DNA of 38,224 nt, taken from the NCBI GenBank assembly GCA_947254705.1, contig CAMYCX010000006.1, positions 1 to 38,224 on the forward strand. Direction: 5' to 3'. Within the stretch, counting starts at the first letter, position 1, and each line of letters begins with the position of its first letter. The notes under the pieces were generated by a model, which was not told where the DNA came from, made no database searches, and saw only the letters and a program-made list of their open reading frames with translations. Source of the DNA: an uncultured Veillonellaceae bacterium. GTDB lineage: Bacteria; Bacillota; Negativicutes; Veillonellales; Negativicoccaceae. Positions 23,133 through 31,979 of this stretch are shown piece by piece. Made by a program: the position numbers and the translations under genes.

Positions 23133-25766
23133 ATGAGAATATACGATTTGGCGAAAGAATACGGGAAAACAAGTAGGGAGTTGCTCGCAGTGCTTAAGGC
23201 ACATCAAATTGACAAAAAAGCCAGCAGTGGAGTGAGTGATACCGATCGAAGCATTATCGAAAAGGCATTTGGAAAGGTGAGCGCATCGGCGAAAAATATA
23301 AAAGAGCAGACAAAAACGGAAGTAAAGACAACAGATATTTCGGCTTCGAAAGAAGGCGCATCAACCGCTCCGCGTCGACGTCGTCCGGCGCGTACTGTGC
23401 GGTTTGATCAACAATCAGGCAAGCCGAAAGAAGAATATTTGATTGACGGTAAAGGGCGTCGTATCGAAAAGGTGCAGCCGAAGAAGCAAGAAACGTTGAA
23501 ACAAGATGCGCGAAAACACGATGTGCGAAATCGTGAAGCAAAACCTGATGCGGCAAAAGAAAAGCATTCGTCGCAGGTGATGCCGAAACAGCACGTGCAA
23601 AAACAGGGTACGCCGGCACATAAGCAACAACGAAAAGAGGCACCGTCGATGGAACAAAAGACGCCGACTACATCGCAGGAACGTCACCATAGTGTACATC
23701 GTGGAGAAATGAAACACGCCGAAAGAAAAGCAACCTCCACTCATGAATTCCGTGCGATGCCTGATCGGAAGGATCGTTCTGCTGTGAGATCAAAGATGGA
23801 GCTTGATGCGATAGCGACAGCTTCAACGGAAACATCGCACGGTATAGAAGATAACCGTCGTGCGGATCGTCGTGATCGCAACCGTCGAGGCAAAAACCGT
23901 CGTGGTCAGGATGAACATCGTAAGCAGGGGAAAGGATCGTCACTGTTGGCACAGTCGATTCGCAAAGCAAAGAGACCGACTAAAAATCGTCAGGCTGAAC
24001 GCATCCCGGCGGAACTGCCGACAGAGGTGATGATGCCTCCGTCCGTTACGGTTAAAGAATTGGCAGAGTTATTCGGACGGGAAGTCAGTGATATTATTAA
24101 GCGACTGATGATGCTAGGCATTATGGCGACAATTAATCAGGAAGTCGAGCGGGATGCCATCGAATATTTGGCGGATGATTATGGGATTACGCTGATGGAG
24201 ATGGAGCAGGAAGCGGATGAAACGGAAGTTGAAGAAATTATTGATGATCCGAAAGACTTGGTTCCGCGTCCCCCGGTCGTGACGATTATGGGGCATGTCG
24301 ATCACGGCAAGACGTCGCTTTTGGATACCATTCGTAAAACAAATGTAACAGCACGCGAAGCAGGCGGGATTACCCAACACATTGGGGCGTATCAGATTCG
24401 TTATCAAGGCAATAAAATTGTCTTTCTCGATACACCGGGGCACGAAGCCTTTACGGCAATGCGCGCGCGCGGTGCGCAAGTAACGGATATTGCGATTTTG
24501 GTAGTAGCTGCGGATGATGGTGTAATGCCGCAGACTGTGGAAGCGATTAATCACGCAAAAGCAGCAAACGTGCCTGTATTGGTCGCCATCAATAAAATGG
24601 ACAAGCCGGAGGCAAATCCTGATCATGTTAAGCAACAATTGGCTGAGCATGGTTTGTTGCCGGAAGAATGGGGCGGTGACACCATTATGGTGCCCGTATC
24701 CGCTAAAAAAGGAGACGGTATCGAAGATCTGTTGGGCAATATTTTGCTTGTTGCGGATGTACTTGAGCTTAAAGCGAATCCGAATCGTGAAGCCGTCGGA
24801 GTTGTTGTTGAAGGCGAGTTGGATAAAGGACGCGGACCCGTTGTCACTGTATTGGTACAGAACGGAACGATGCATAACGGTGACGGTCTTTTGGCAGGGA
24901 CAGCATTCGGACGCGTGCGTGCGATGCAAAACGAACGCGGCGAACAGCTAAAAAAAGCGGAACCGTCTACACCGGTAGAAATCCTCGGTCTAAGTGCAGT
25001 ACCGGAAGCCGGAGAGATAATTTATGCTATGGATGAGCGTAAAGCGCGTAATATTGCGGAAAAACGTTTGGCTAAACATAAAGTAGAAGAGCAAAACAGA
25101 AAGCAAAAAGTGACGTTGGATGATTTGTTTAATCAAATTAAAGAGGGCGAACTGAAAAATCTGCATATTATCATAAAGGCGGATGTACAGGGTTCGGTAG
25201 AGGCGTTACGGCAGTCATTGGAAAACATTACGCATGACGAGGTACGAATTGACATCGTTCATGCTGCAGTCGGTGGGATCACTGAGTCGGATATTATGCT
25301 TGCGGCGGCAGTTAATGCGCTGATTATCGGATTTAATGTTCGGCCTGATTCGCAGATTCGAAAAATTGCGGAAGCGGAACAGGTTGATATGCGTACATAT
25401 CGAGTTATCTATGATGCGATTGATGATGTAAAAATGGCAATGCAAGGAATGCTTGCACCGAAATTCCGCGAATTGGTTCTTGGACGGGCGGAGGTGCGGC
25501 AAGTGATTCCTACGCCTAAAGTTATTGTGGCTGGATCGTATGTTACGGAAGGAAAAATTACAAGTTCATCGCAGTTGCGCTTGATTCGTGACGGTATTGT
25601 CATACATGAGGGTAAGGTCGCTTCATTGCGTCGTTTTAAAGATGATGTACGCGAAGTTGCAGAAGGGTATGAATGCGGTATTTCTATAGAAAGCTATCGT
25701 GATGTCAAGGAGGGCGACATTATTGAAGCGTTCACAGAAGAAGAGATCGAACAAACGCTGGAGTAA
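23133..25766 (+). CDS. infB: Translation initiation factor IF-2
   Basis: GTPase that brings fMet-tRNA to the small subunit and promotes subunit joining. It has 877 residues. A short IF2_N helix bundle at 1–50 (YDLAKEYGKTSRELLAVLKAH) precedes a ~250-residue low-complexity, Lys/Arg/Gln/His-rich linker (~50–300). A second IF2_N domain (SVTVKELAELFGREVSDIIKRLMMLG) follows. The G domain has GHVDHGKT at 387–394, the DTPGHEAF switch and NKMD; domains II–IV follow, including GRAEVRQVIP. AAGGAGG precedes the ATG. No rpsO or pnp gene follows the operon's ribF, unlike many Firmicutes. Confidence 0.97.
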   Translation: MRIYDLAKEYGKTSRELLAVLKAHQIDKKASSGVSDTDRSIIEKAFGKVSASAKNIKEQTKTEVKTTDISASKEGASTAPRRRRPARTVRFDQQSGKPKEEYLIDGKGRRIEKVQPKKQETLKQDARKHDVRNREAKPDAAKEKHSSQVMPKQHVQKQGTPAHKQQRKEAPSMEQKTPTTSQERHHSVHRGEMKHAERKATSTHEFRAMPDRKDRSAVRSKMELDAIATASTETSHGIEDNRRADRRDRNRRGKNRRGQDEHRKQGKGSSLLAQSIRKAKRPTKNRQAERIPAELPTEVMMPPSVTVKELAELFGREVSDIIKRLMMLGIMATINQEVERDAIEYLADDYGITLMEMEQEADETEVEEIIDDPKDLVPRPPVVTIMGHVDHGKTSLLDTIRKTNVTAREAGGITQHIGAYQIRYQGNKIVFLDTPGHEAFTAMRARGAQVTDIAILVVAADDGVMPQTVEAINHAKAANVPVLVAINKMDKPEANPDHVKQQLAEHGLLPEEWGGDTIMVPVSAKKGDGIEDLLGNILLVADVLELKANPNREAVGVVVEGELDKGRGPVVTVLVQNGTMHNGDGLLAGTAFGRVRAMQNERGEQLKKAEPSTPVEILGLSAVPEAGEIIYAMDERKARNIAEKRLAKHKVEEQNRKQKVTLDDLFNQIKEGELKNLHIIIKADVQGSVEALRQSLENITHDEVRIDIVHAAVGGITESDIMLAAAVNALIIGFNVRPDSQIRKIAEAEQVDMRTYRVIYDAIDDVKMAMQGMLAPKFRELVLGRAEVRQVIPTPKVIVAGSYVTEGKITSSSQLRLIRDGIVIHEGKVASLRRFKDDVREVAEGYECGISIESYRDVKEGDIIEAFTEEEIEQTLE

Positions 25767-25777
25767 GGAGGGATACT

Positions 25778-26146
25778 ATGCCGCGGATACGTGTAGAACG
25801 AATGCAGGAATTTATTAAACAGGAAATCGGCAAACTTCTGCTTGACGGGCTGAAAGATCGGCGGCTCGGATTTGTTACGGTGACTGATGTCAGTGTAACA
25901 GGGGACTTGAGAGAAGCAACGGTATACGTGAGTTTGCTTGGTACGCCGGAAGAACAGAATCAATCTATGCACGCCTTGGAGTCAGCACGCGGATTTATTC
26001 GCAGCAAAATCGGTGAAGTATTGCATGTTCGCTATACACCTGAAATTCGGTTTGCTGTGGATGAATCCGTTGCGTACGGCAGCCGGATCGAGGAGGTATT
26101 GCATTCGTTGAAAGAGCAGGAGAAAAATCATGGCGAAGATGCTTGA
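25778..26146 (+). CDS. rbfA: Ribosome-binding factor A
   Basis: Late 30S assembly factor. It has 122 residues with a KH-like fold: RMQEFIKQEIGKLLLDGLKDRRLGFVTVTDVSVTGDL at the start and the conserved LHVRYTPEIRFAVDESVAYGSRIEEVL at the end. AAGGAGG sits upstream, and the gene overlaps nrnA by 17 bases. Confidence 0.96.
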   Translation: MPRIRVERMQEFIKQEIGKLLLDGLKDRRLGFVTVTDVSVTGDLREATVYVSLLGTPEEQNQSMHALESARGFIRSKIGEVLHVRYTPEIRFAVDESVAYGSRIEEVLHSLKEQEKNHGEDA

Positions 26147-27092
26147 TAGGGAGGAACTGCGCTGCCGTTTGGAGAAAACTCGTACAGCATTAATTGTTGG
26201 TCATGTGAAGCCGGACGGAGATTGTATCGGTTCAGTGGTGGCATTAGCGGAAGCGTTGTGCCATCGCGGCGTGGATGCCGATGTGGTAATTGCTGATCGT
26301 GTCGCGACGAAATTCAATTACTTGAATGGAGTTGCAAATATTACGTCCACGATTCCGGACAAGAAGTATGACAGTGTATTCTTTTTGGATTTGAGCACAG
26401 CGGAGAGAGCGGGCGAATTGCCGTGGCCTGAGGTGCCGATTGTTAACATTGATCACCATATATCCAATCCCGGCTATGCGGATGAACTCTATCTTGATTC
26501 CGATGCGGCGGCAGTTGGGGAAATGCTGACGGAAATGTTTATCGATTGGAAATGGGAGATTACACCAACGATGGCACAGGCGTTGTATACTGCAATCGCC
26601 ACCGACTGCGGATTTTTCAAATACTCCAATACGACCGAGCGAACGATGCAAATGGCAGCGGTGCTCTTGACACGAGGAGCAAATCAAGCGCAAATTGCAC
26701 AACAAATGGAAGAGTTGCCAGCGGCGGCACTACAGGTGTTGCCGAAAATTATGGAGACGTTGCATTTAGATGCGGACGGGATGCTATCCGCAATTGTTAT
26801 GGATGAAGCGGCGATGGATGCGGGAGTTGACTATGTTGATACATACCTGGATTTAGCTCGAAATATTGAAGGAGTAGAGGTAACGCTGCAGTTTAAATAT
26901 GCTGAGCAGAAGAAAACATATGTCAGTTTCCGTTCTAAAAATATGGTAGATGTGAGCGCACTGGCGGCAGAGTTTGGTGGCGGTGGCCATGTTCGAGCAG
27001 CAGGTTGTACCATATGGGAGTCATTGACAGATGCCGTACAAATAGTGCTACCCGTTGCGGTAAAATGGACACAAGATGGACGGCATCATTAA
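26130..27092 (+). CDS. nrnA: DHH/DHHA1 phosphoesterase, NrnA-like (oligoribonuclease / pAp phosphatase)
   Basis: Degrades very short RNAs and, in characterised relatives, converts 3'-phosphoadenosine 5'-phosphate to AMP. It has 320 residues. Metal-binding motifs of the DHH family are HVKPDGDCIGS near the start, FFLDLSTAERAG, the NIDHHISNPGYAD motif and TDCGFFKYSNTTERT. The C-terminal DHHA1 domain ends with the glycine-rich substrate loop AAEFGGGGHVRAAGCTI. The arrangement infB–rbfA–nrnA–truB–ribF is typical of Firmicutes. The name rests on family and context; some related proteins prefer cyclic dinucleotide breakdown products. Confidence 0.92.
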   Translation: MAKMLDREELRCRLEKTRTALIVGHVKPDGDCIGSVVALAEALCHRGVDADVVIADRVATKFNYLNGVANITSTIPDKKYDSVFFLDLSTAERAGELPWPEVPIVNIDHHISNPGYADELYLDSDAAAVGEMLTEMFIDWKWEITPTMAQALYTAIATDCGFFKYSNTTERTMQMAAVLLTRGANQAQIAQQMEELPAAALQVLPKIMETLHLDADGMLSAIVMDEAAMDAGVDYVDTYLDLARNIEGVEVTLQFKYAEQKKTYVSFRSKNMVDVSALAAEFGGGGHVRAAGCTIWESLTDAVQIVLPVAVKWTQDGRHH

Positions 27093-27936
27093 CCTTTTGA
27101 AACCTGCTGGGATGACTTCACATGATGCGGTAGCATTTGTACGACGGGTAACCGGTGTTAAAAAAGTTGGTCACAATGGAACGTTGGATCCCTTAGCGGC
27201 GGGAGTTCTTCCGATATTTGTCGGTAAAGCGACACGGCTTATCGAGTATATGCCGAATGAGCCTAAAACCTATATTGCGGAATGGTTGATCGGTATCGAT
27301 ACAGACACGGAAGATACGTCAGGAACGGTACAACAAGTTTTGCCGTCTACTGCCTTGACGCTTGATGATTGGGAACAAGCCGCCGAAAAATTTGTCGGAA
27401 TTGTTCGTCAACTTCCTTCCGCGTATTCTGCGATTAAGATAAATGGGAAGAAAGCTTACGAGCTGGCACGTCGCAATCAAAAAATTGATTTACCTTTACG
27501 GGAAGTGCAGATTTTTTCTATTTCAGACATATCTTGGCACTCGCCTTATTTGGCGGCCACAGTAACTTGTTCGTCGGGGACATATATTCGCGCATTGGGG
27601 CGGGATTGGGCGCAATCTATCGGGACGGCGGCGGCGATGTCATTTTTATTGCGGTGTCGGGTCGGCAGGTATTGGACAACGGAAAATGCTCTTACATTGG
27701 AAGAGATTATGGATAATCCGCAGGCAGCTTGCTATCCCGTAGAACATGCTCTCGTGCATTTGCCGCGGGTAGATTTGACACCGTCAGAGGGGTTTGATTT
27801 TTGTTGCGGGAAGCGAATCAGTGCACCGCCGACCTCCTCTCCCGCTGCGGTTTGGGAAAGAAACCGGTTTCTCGGTATTGCCCGCTATAACGAAAAAACG
27901 AAGGAGTGGCAGCCGCATAAAGTATGGATAAACTAA
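27076..27936 (+). CDS. truB: tRNA pseudouridine-55 synthase
   Basis: Makes the pseudouridine of the TΨC loop in tRNAs. It has 286 residues: GIINLLKPAGMTSHDAVAFVRR at the start, the catalytic Asp D38 in HNGTLDPLAAGVLP, then RQLPSAYSAIKINGKKAYELAR and CSSGTYIRALGRDW, all typical of TruB. The C-terminal PUA-like part is short. The start overlaps nrnA by 17 bases, and the stop overlaps ribF by 13 bases. Confidence 0.96.
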   Translation: MDGIINLLKPAGMTSHDAVAFVRRVTGVKKVGHNGTLDPLAAGVLPIFVGKATRLIEYMPNEPKTYIAEWLIGIDTDTEDTSGTVQQVLPSTALTLDDWEQAAEKFVGIVRQLPSAYSAIKINGKKAYELARRNQKIDLPLREVQIFSISDISWHSPYLAATVTCSSGTYIRALGRDWAQSIGTAAAMSFLLRCRVGRYWTTENALTLEEIMDNPQAACYPVEHALVHLPRVDLTPSEGFDFCCGKRISAPPTSSPAAVWERNRFLGIARYNEKTKEWQPHKVWIN

Positions 27937-28829
27937 CACGAACACCCGCGGTGATTACAATCGGTAACTTTGACGGTATGCATCGTGGCCATGTGAAAGT
28001 CGTTGCCACGGCGCTTGAGTTGGCCCGAATGCAAGAGTGTCGTTGTGCTGCTGTGACTTTCACCGCCTCGCCGCTTAGTGTACTGCGTCCGACGATGTAT
28101 GCAGGCAGTATTATTACAGAGACGGATAAAGAAATGTTACTGCATGAGATGGGAATCGCAGATATTGTAGCGCTGGAACCGATACCCGATATATTGGGGC
28201 AATCGCCGACGGAGTTTTTGCAGTGCTTGCAGGAACGCTACGAAGTGCGCGGTATTGTGGTTGGCGAGAATTTTTCATTCGGGGCCGACGCCGTAGGGGG
28301 CAGTGCTGATCTGTATCGCTTCGGCAGGATATATGGGGTGAAAGTGATTGTGGTACCGCTGTTGCGAGATGAAGAAAATAACGTTATCAGCAGTACCCAT
28401 ATTCGCCATGCACTGGCAGCGGGGAAAATGGAAGCGGTAACCCGATGGCTCGGTCGTTATTGGCGAGTAACAGGAACGGTTTTACATGGAGATGCACGAG
28501 GTCGGATGCTTGGCTATCCTACGACGAATTTAGACGCTCCTGCGGATCGGGTGCTTCCTCCTGACGGGGTGTATGCGACATGGGTGACGTATCAGGGAGA
28601 GCGCTATGCCGCGGCAACGAATATCGGCACAAATCCCACTTTTTCCGGCCGTCAGCGACGAATCGAGTCGCATCTGCTGGATATGCATGCTGACATGTAT
28701 GGCGCGGATATTTGTGTCGATTTTGCAGCATATATTCGACCGCAAATTACCTTTGCGGATGTGGATGCGTTGAAACATCAGTTAGCGATTGATACGTCAA
28801 CGGTTCGGTGTCGATTGAAAGGTATATAA
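27924..28829 (+). CDS. ribF: Bifunctional riboflavin kinase / FAD synthetase
   Basis: Makes FMN from riboflavin and then FAD. It has 301 residues. The N-terminal FAD-synthetase domain has the nucleotidyltransferase motif ITIGNFDGMHRGH and the ISSTHIRHALAAGKME motif. The C-terminal riboflavin kinase domain has GDARGRMLGYPTTNLDAP and ATNIGTNPTFSGRQRRIESHLLD, the conserved substrate-binding segments. It is the last gene of the rimP operon, followed by a terminator ~45 bases later. No FMN riboswitch was seen upstream, as expected for an internal operon gene. Confidence 0.96.
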   Translation: MDKLTRTPAVITIGNFDGMHRGHVKVVATALELARMQECRCAAVTFTASPLSVLRPTMYAGSIITETDKEMLLHEMGIADIVALEPIPDILGQSPTEFLQCLQERYEVRGIVVGENFSFGADAVGGSADLYRFGRIYGVKVIVVPLLRDEENNVISSTHIRHALAAGKMEAVTRWLGRYWRVTGTVLHGDARGRMLGYPTTNLDAPADRVLPPDGVYATWVTYQGERYAAATNIGTNPTFSGRQRRIESHLLDMHADMYGADICVDFAAYIRPQITFADVDALKHQLAIDTSTVRCRLKGI

Positions 28830-28872
28830 AAATTATTTTATATCATGCACATAAAACAGATAGTGTGGAATG

Positions 28873-28916
28873 AATGAAACAACGATGAAATAACTTTTTC
28901 GTCGTTGTTTCATTTT
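28873..28916 (+). terminator. Intrinsic terminator after ribF
   Basis: Thirteen-base perfect stem (28873–28885 with 28902–28914), a 16-base loop and four T's at 28913–28916. It closes the rimP–ribF transcript. Confidence 0.8.
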
Positions 28917-28920
28917 ACTG

Positions 28921-28926
28921 TATAAT
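28921..28926 (+). promoter_or_regulatory. Possible -10 element for the chorismate mutase–recD2 transcript
   Basis: A perfect TATAAT just after the terminator and 21 bases before the next start codon. No good -35 is found at the right spacing (TTCGTC at 28899–28904 is poor), so this promoter is tentative. Confidence 0.45.
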
Positions 28927-28946
28927 GAGGAAAAGGAGTGACGGCC

Positions 28947-29207
28947 ATGGGCACATTGGAATCCTTACGGGCGGAAATTCGGCAGACTGATGAGGCTATG
29001 CGGACGCTGTTTTTACGACGGTGTGATCTGGTTAAGCAAATCGGTATTTATAAAAAAACACGGCATCTTCCTATACTGGATGCAGCAAGGGAAGCGGAAA
29101 ATCGACGAGTATTGGCGGAGAAGGTAGATGAGTCCTTACGAGACCAGTATATGGAATTTTTACAAATGGTAATGGATTTAGCGAAACAGGTGGAGCGGGA
29201 TGGATGA
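28947..29207 (+). CDS. Chorismate mutase, stand-alone AroQ type
   Basis: Converts chorismate to prephenate, the branch point to phenylalanine and tyrosine. It has 86 residues, the size of a single all-helical AroQ domain. Residues matching the E. coli active site are R8, R24/R25, K36, D45 and E49, in the contexts LESLRAEIR, FLRRCDLVKQ, YKKTRHLPILDAAREAENR. ATG 28947 is chosen because AAGGAG (28932–28937) is 9 bases upstream; the in-frame GTG at 28938 directly abuts it. No other aromatic amino-acid gene is nearby; the gene overlaps the recD2 start by 8 bases, an unusual partner. Confidence 0.88.
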   Translation: MGTLESLRAEIRQTDEAMRTLFLRRCDLVKQIGIYKKTRHLPILDAAREAENRRVLAEKVDESLRDQYMEFLQMVMDLAKQVERDG

Positions 29208-31341
29208 AGATCGGTATCATACGGAGCACTATCAAGGTACTGTTGAGCGAATTGTTTTTGTAGCGGCGGACGGCTCGTTTTGTGTGTTTAAAATGGCATT
29301 GTCCGATCGTTTACAGTCTGTTACAGTGACGGGACAAATGACGGCGCCGTTAGTAGGAGAAGAGGTAGAAGTTATCGGCGGATGGATTCATCATCCGCGT
29401 TTTGGTGAACAGTTACGTGCTATTTCTTTACATCGTAAGCCACCGACAGAAGCCAGAGCCATGGTGAACTATTTGTCCTCCGGTTTGTTTCGAGGGATTG
29501 GCAAGGCGATGGCAAAGAGAATAGTTGATGCATTTGGCGTTGACACTTTTCAGGTATTGGATGAAGAGCCGGAACGATTGTTATCAATCAACGGTATCGG
29601 AGAAAAAACGTTGTCACGCTTATTGGCATCGTGGGAGACGTCGACGGCACTACAAGAATTGACATGGTATTTGGAGGAGTCCGGAGTATCCGGTAAATAT
29701 GCAACATCACTACAAAAAATGTATGGTGATGATGCGCTGACTGTATTACAGGAGGATCCTTATCGTATCAGCCGAGAAGTCGATGGAATCGGGTTTAATG
29801 TGGCCGATCGAATTGCTTGTTTCCACGGTGCGGATCCGCTAGGAGAAGGACGAATTGAAGCGGCGGGAGCATATGTATTGCAATCATGTGCTCAGGATGG
29901 GGATTGTTGTGTACCGTATCATCGATTAATACAACAAGTGTCCGGTGTATTACAGACGGACTCACAAGAGGTTACACGTATATTTAGCGAAATGTTGGAA
30001 TACGGAGCATTTCCCACAGAGATACAGGGGGACACTCTGTATGTTTATGCGACGGATTTATATGAAGCGGAAACAGGAATTCCGCATCATCTTGAGCGGT
30101 TGGTGCATACTTGTCGCGACCGAGTACTGTTGTCACAGGCTGTTCGTGATCGTATGGCAGCCACGCTTGAGATGACTTTGGCGCCAACGCAGATGACCGC
30201 GATTGAAACGGCATTGAGCCATCCGGTTACCATTATCACCGGGGGGCCCGGCACTGGCAAGACGACATTGATTCGAGGTTGCATCCAGTGCCTGGAACAG
30301 GCTCATCTCAAAACAGTATTGGCAGCTCCGACAGGACGTGCGGCGAAACGGTTGGCCGAATCGTCCGAGCGAGAAGCATCGACCTTACATAAATTGCTGG
30401 AAGCCGGTGCAGTCGGGACGGAGACGTTATTTCAACGAAATTTTTCCAAACCGTTGGACGCTGATGTGGTTATTGTTGATGAAGCGTCCATGTTGGATGT
30501 GCGTTTAATGTATCATTTGCTGGAAGCGATGAAAGACGGAGCGCGTTTGCTTTTAGTGGGAGATGTCGATCAATTGCCACCGATCGGGCCCGGCAATGTG
30601 TTACGGGATTTGATTGTATCAGATACAGTGGCCGTGGTGCGACTGACAGAATTATTCCGTCAATCAGTCGGTAGTGACATCGCAGTCAGCGCCCAACAAA
30701 TTCATCGGGGGATTGTGCCGCAATGGTCGGACCATGAGAACGCTGATGTAGTTTTTTATGATTGCCGAGATGAAGCGGCGTTGCAACGGATATGCAGTTT
30801 GTGCGGAGAACTGGATTATGGCAATGCAGCACGACAATTTCAAGTTCAGGTATTGTCACCGATGCATCGCGGAGTGTGCGGTGTAGCTAATTTAAATCGA
30901 GAGCTGCAAACCTTATTGCAGGGGAAAATATGTACTGGTATTGAAATCGGCGATAAAGTTATGCAGCGCCGCAACAATTATGAAAAAGGCGTCTATAACG
31001 GTGATGTTGGACGAGTTTTTGTGCATACGGAGCAAAATATTCAAGTGGACTATCAAGTTCGCAATGTAACATACGAAGGAGATGAAACGGATGAATTGCA
31101 GTTGGCGTATGCGATGACCGTGCATAAAAGTCAAGGAAGTGAGTACGATATTGTGATAATTGTGCTGCAACCTTCACAACATGTGATGCTTCAACGAAAT
31201 TTGTTATATACGGCATTGACCCGTGCTAAAAAAAAGGCGTATATTATATCGACGCCGGAAACATTGACGCGAGCGGTGCGGACACAGAGAGTGAGTTGTC
31301 GCTGCAGCTTGCTTGCCGCTCGTTTACAAGAGGTGCTGTGA
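29200..31341 (+). CDS. recD2: ATP-dependent DNA helicase RecD2
   Basis: Superfamily 1B 5'-3' DNA helicase of the RecD-like type found outside RecBCD. It has 713 residues. An N-terminal OB-like domain and tandem helix-hairpin-helix segments (SSGLFRGIGKAMAKRIVDAFG, LLSINGIGEKTLSRLL) precede the motor. Walker A GGPGTGKT is at 348–355, Walker B VIVDEASMLD, motif III GDVDQLPPIGPGNVL, motif V VHKSQGSEYDIVII and motif VI LLYTALTRAKKKAYI. The long N-terminus distinguishes it from RecD of RecBCD. It starts within the chorismate mutase gene and is followed by comF 2 bases after its stop. Confidence 0.96.
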   Translation: MDEDRYHTEHYQGTVERIVFVAADGSFCVFKMALSDRLQSVTVTGQMTAPLVGEEVEVIGGWIHHPRFGEQLRAISLHRKPPTEARAMVNYLSSGLFRGIGKAMAKRIVDAFGVDTFQVLDEEPERLLSINGIGEKTLSRLLASWETSTALQELTWYLEESGVSGKYATSLQKMYGDDALTVLQEDPYRISREVDGIGFNVADRIACFHGADPLGEGRIEAAGAYVLQSCAQDGDCCVPYHRLIQQVSGVLQTDSQEVTRIFSEMLEYGAFPTEIQGDTLYVYATDLYEAETGIPHHLERLVHTCRDRVLLSQAVRDRMAATLEMTLAPTQMTAIETALSHPVTIITGGPGTGKTTLIRGCIQCLEQAHLKTVLAAPTGRAAKRLAESSEREASTLHKLLEAGAVGTETLFQRNFSKPLDADVVIVDEASMLDVRLMYHLLEAMKDGARLLLVGDVDQLPPIGPGNVLRDLIVSDTVAVVRLTELFRQSVGSDIAVSAQQIHRGIVPQWSDHENADVVFYDCRDEAALQRICSLCGELDYGNAARQFQVQVLSPMHRGVCGVANLNRELQTLLQGKICTGIEIGDKVMQRRNNYEKGVYNGDVGRVFVHTEQNIQVDYQVRNVTYEGDETDELQLAYAMTVHKSQGSEYDIVIIVLQPSQHVMLQRNLLYTALTRAKKKAYIISTPETLTRAVRTQRVSCRCSLLAARLQEVL

Positions 31342-31343
31342 TC

Positions 31344-31979
31344 ATGGGATTAAAAGACTGGTTGTACCCTCCGCATTGTCCAGGCTGCGGTACGTCTGTA
31401 CATACTGCGGGGGATTGGTGTGCGGATTGCTATGCAGTGTTATGGCATCCGCGCATGATTAGCGGGTCACGCAAAGACTGTTTAGATGGATGCTATGCTC
31501 TCGGGGATTATCGTGGACCGCTGCGCAGGTCGCTAATTGCGCTAAAATTCAATGGGAAGTTACACCATGTGGAAGGATTTCGTCGCTTATTGGAGAAGTT
31601 CCCATGGCCTGAGCGGTGGCGTGATATAACCTCTGTAATCGGTGTTCCGGTTTCTTTCCAGCGGAGAAAAGAGCGGGGATTTGATCAGACGGAAGAGATC
31701 TATCGTGATTTTTTTGTTTCGCGAGGAATTGGTTGGCGAGATGGATTACACAAGATCAGGCACACTTTACCACAATCAGGGTTGCATCGAATGGAGCGCA
31801 TAGAAAATATAAAAAACTCCTTCATTTACGAAGGAGTTTCGTTCAGGCAATATGGCACCATTTTGTTGGTGGATGATATCTATACTACGGGTACGACAAT
31901 GCGCGAAGCAGCGAAGGTATTGCATCGTGCCGGAGCCGGTCGAGTGGTAGGGCTGGTTATTGCAAGTGGGGCAGACTAA
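31344..31979 (+). CDS. ComF family phosphoribosyltransferase-like protein
   Basis: A 211-residue ComF homologue, implicated in DNA uptake in competent species but present in many non-competent ones. The N-terminal four-cysteine zinc ribbon has CPGCG and CADC. The C-terminal phosphoribosyltransferase fold carries FQRRKERGFDQTEEI and the PRPP loop ILLVDDIYTTGTTMREA. ATG 31344 is the natural start; no strong ribosome-binding site is seen, so translation may be coupled to recD2, whose stop is 2 bases upstream. The segment coding for ENIKNSFIYEGVSF contains a hairpin that reads as a terminator on the other strand. The 3' end overlaps the convergent HD-GYP gene by 4 bases. Confidence 0.92.
   Translation: MGLKDWLYPPHCPGCGTSVHTAGDWCADCYAVLWHPRMISGSRKDCLDGCYALGDYRGPLRRSLIALKFNGKLHHVEGFRRLLEKFPWPERWRDITSVIGVPVSFQRRKERGFDQTEEIYRDFFVSRGIGWRDGLHKIRHTLPQSGLHRMERIENIKNSFIYEGVSFRQYGTILLVDDIYTTGTTMREAAKVLHRAGAGRVVGLVIASGAD
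31811..31839 (-). terminator. Minus-strand terminator nested in comF, for the HD-GYP gene
   Basis: Ten-base perfect stem (31814–31823 with 31830–31839) with a 6-base loop. Read on the minus strand it is followed at once by six T's (complement of A31811–A31816). On the plus strand no T tract follows. It lies ~137 bases past the stop of the minus-strand HD-GYP gene, inside comF coding sequence. Confidence 0.75.

Noticed and set aside
24114..24929. A 271-residue minus-strand frame inside infB
   Set aside because: It is antisense to the conserved G domain of IF-2 and has no recognisable motif or ribosome-binding site.
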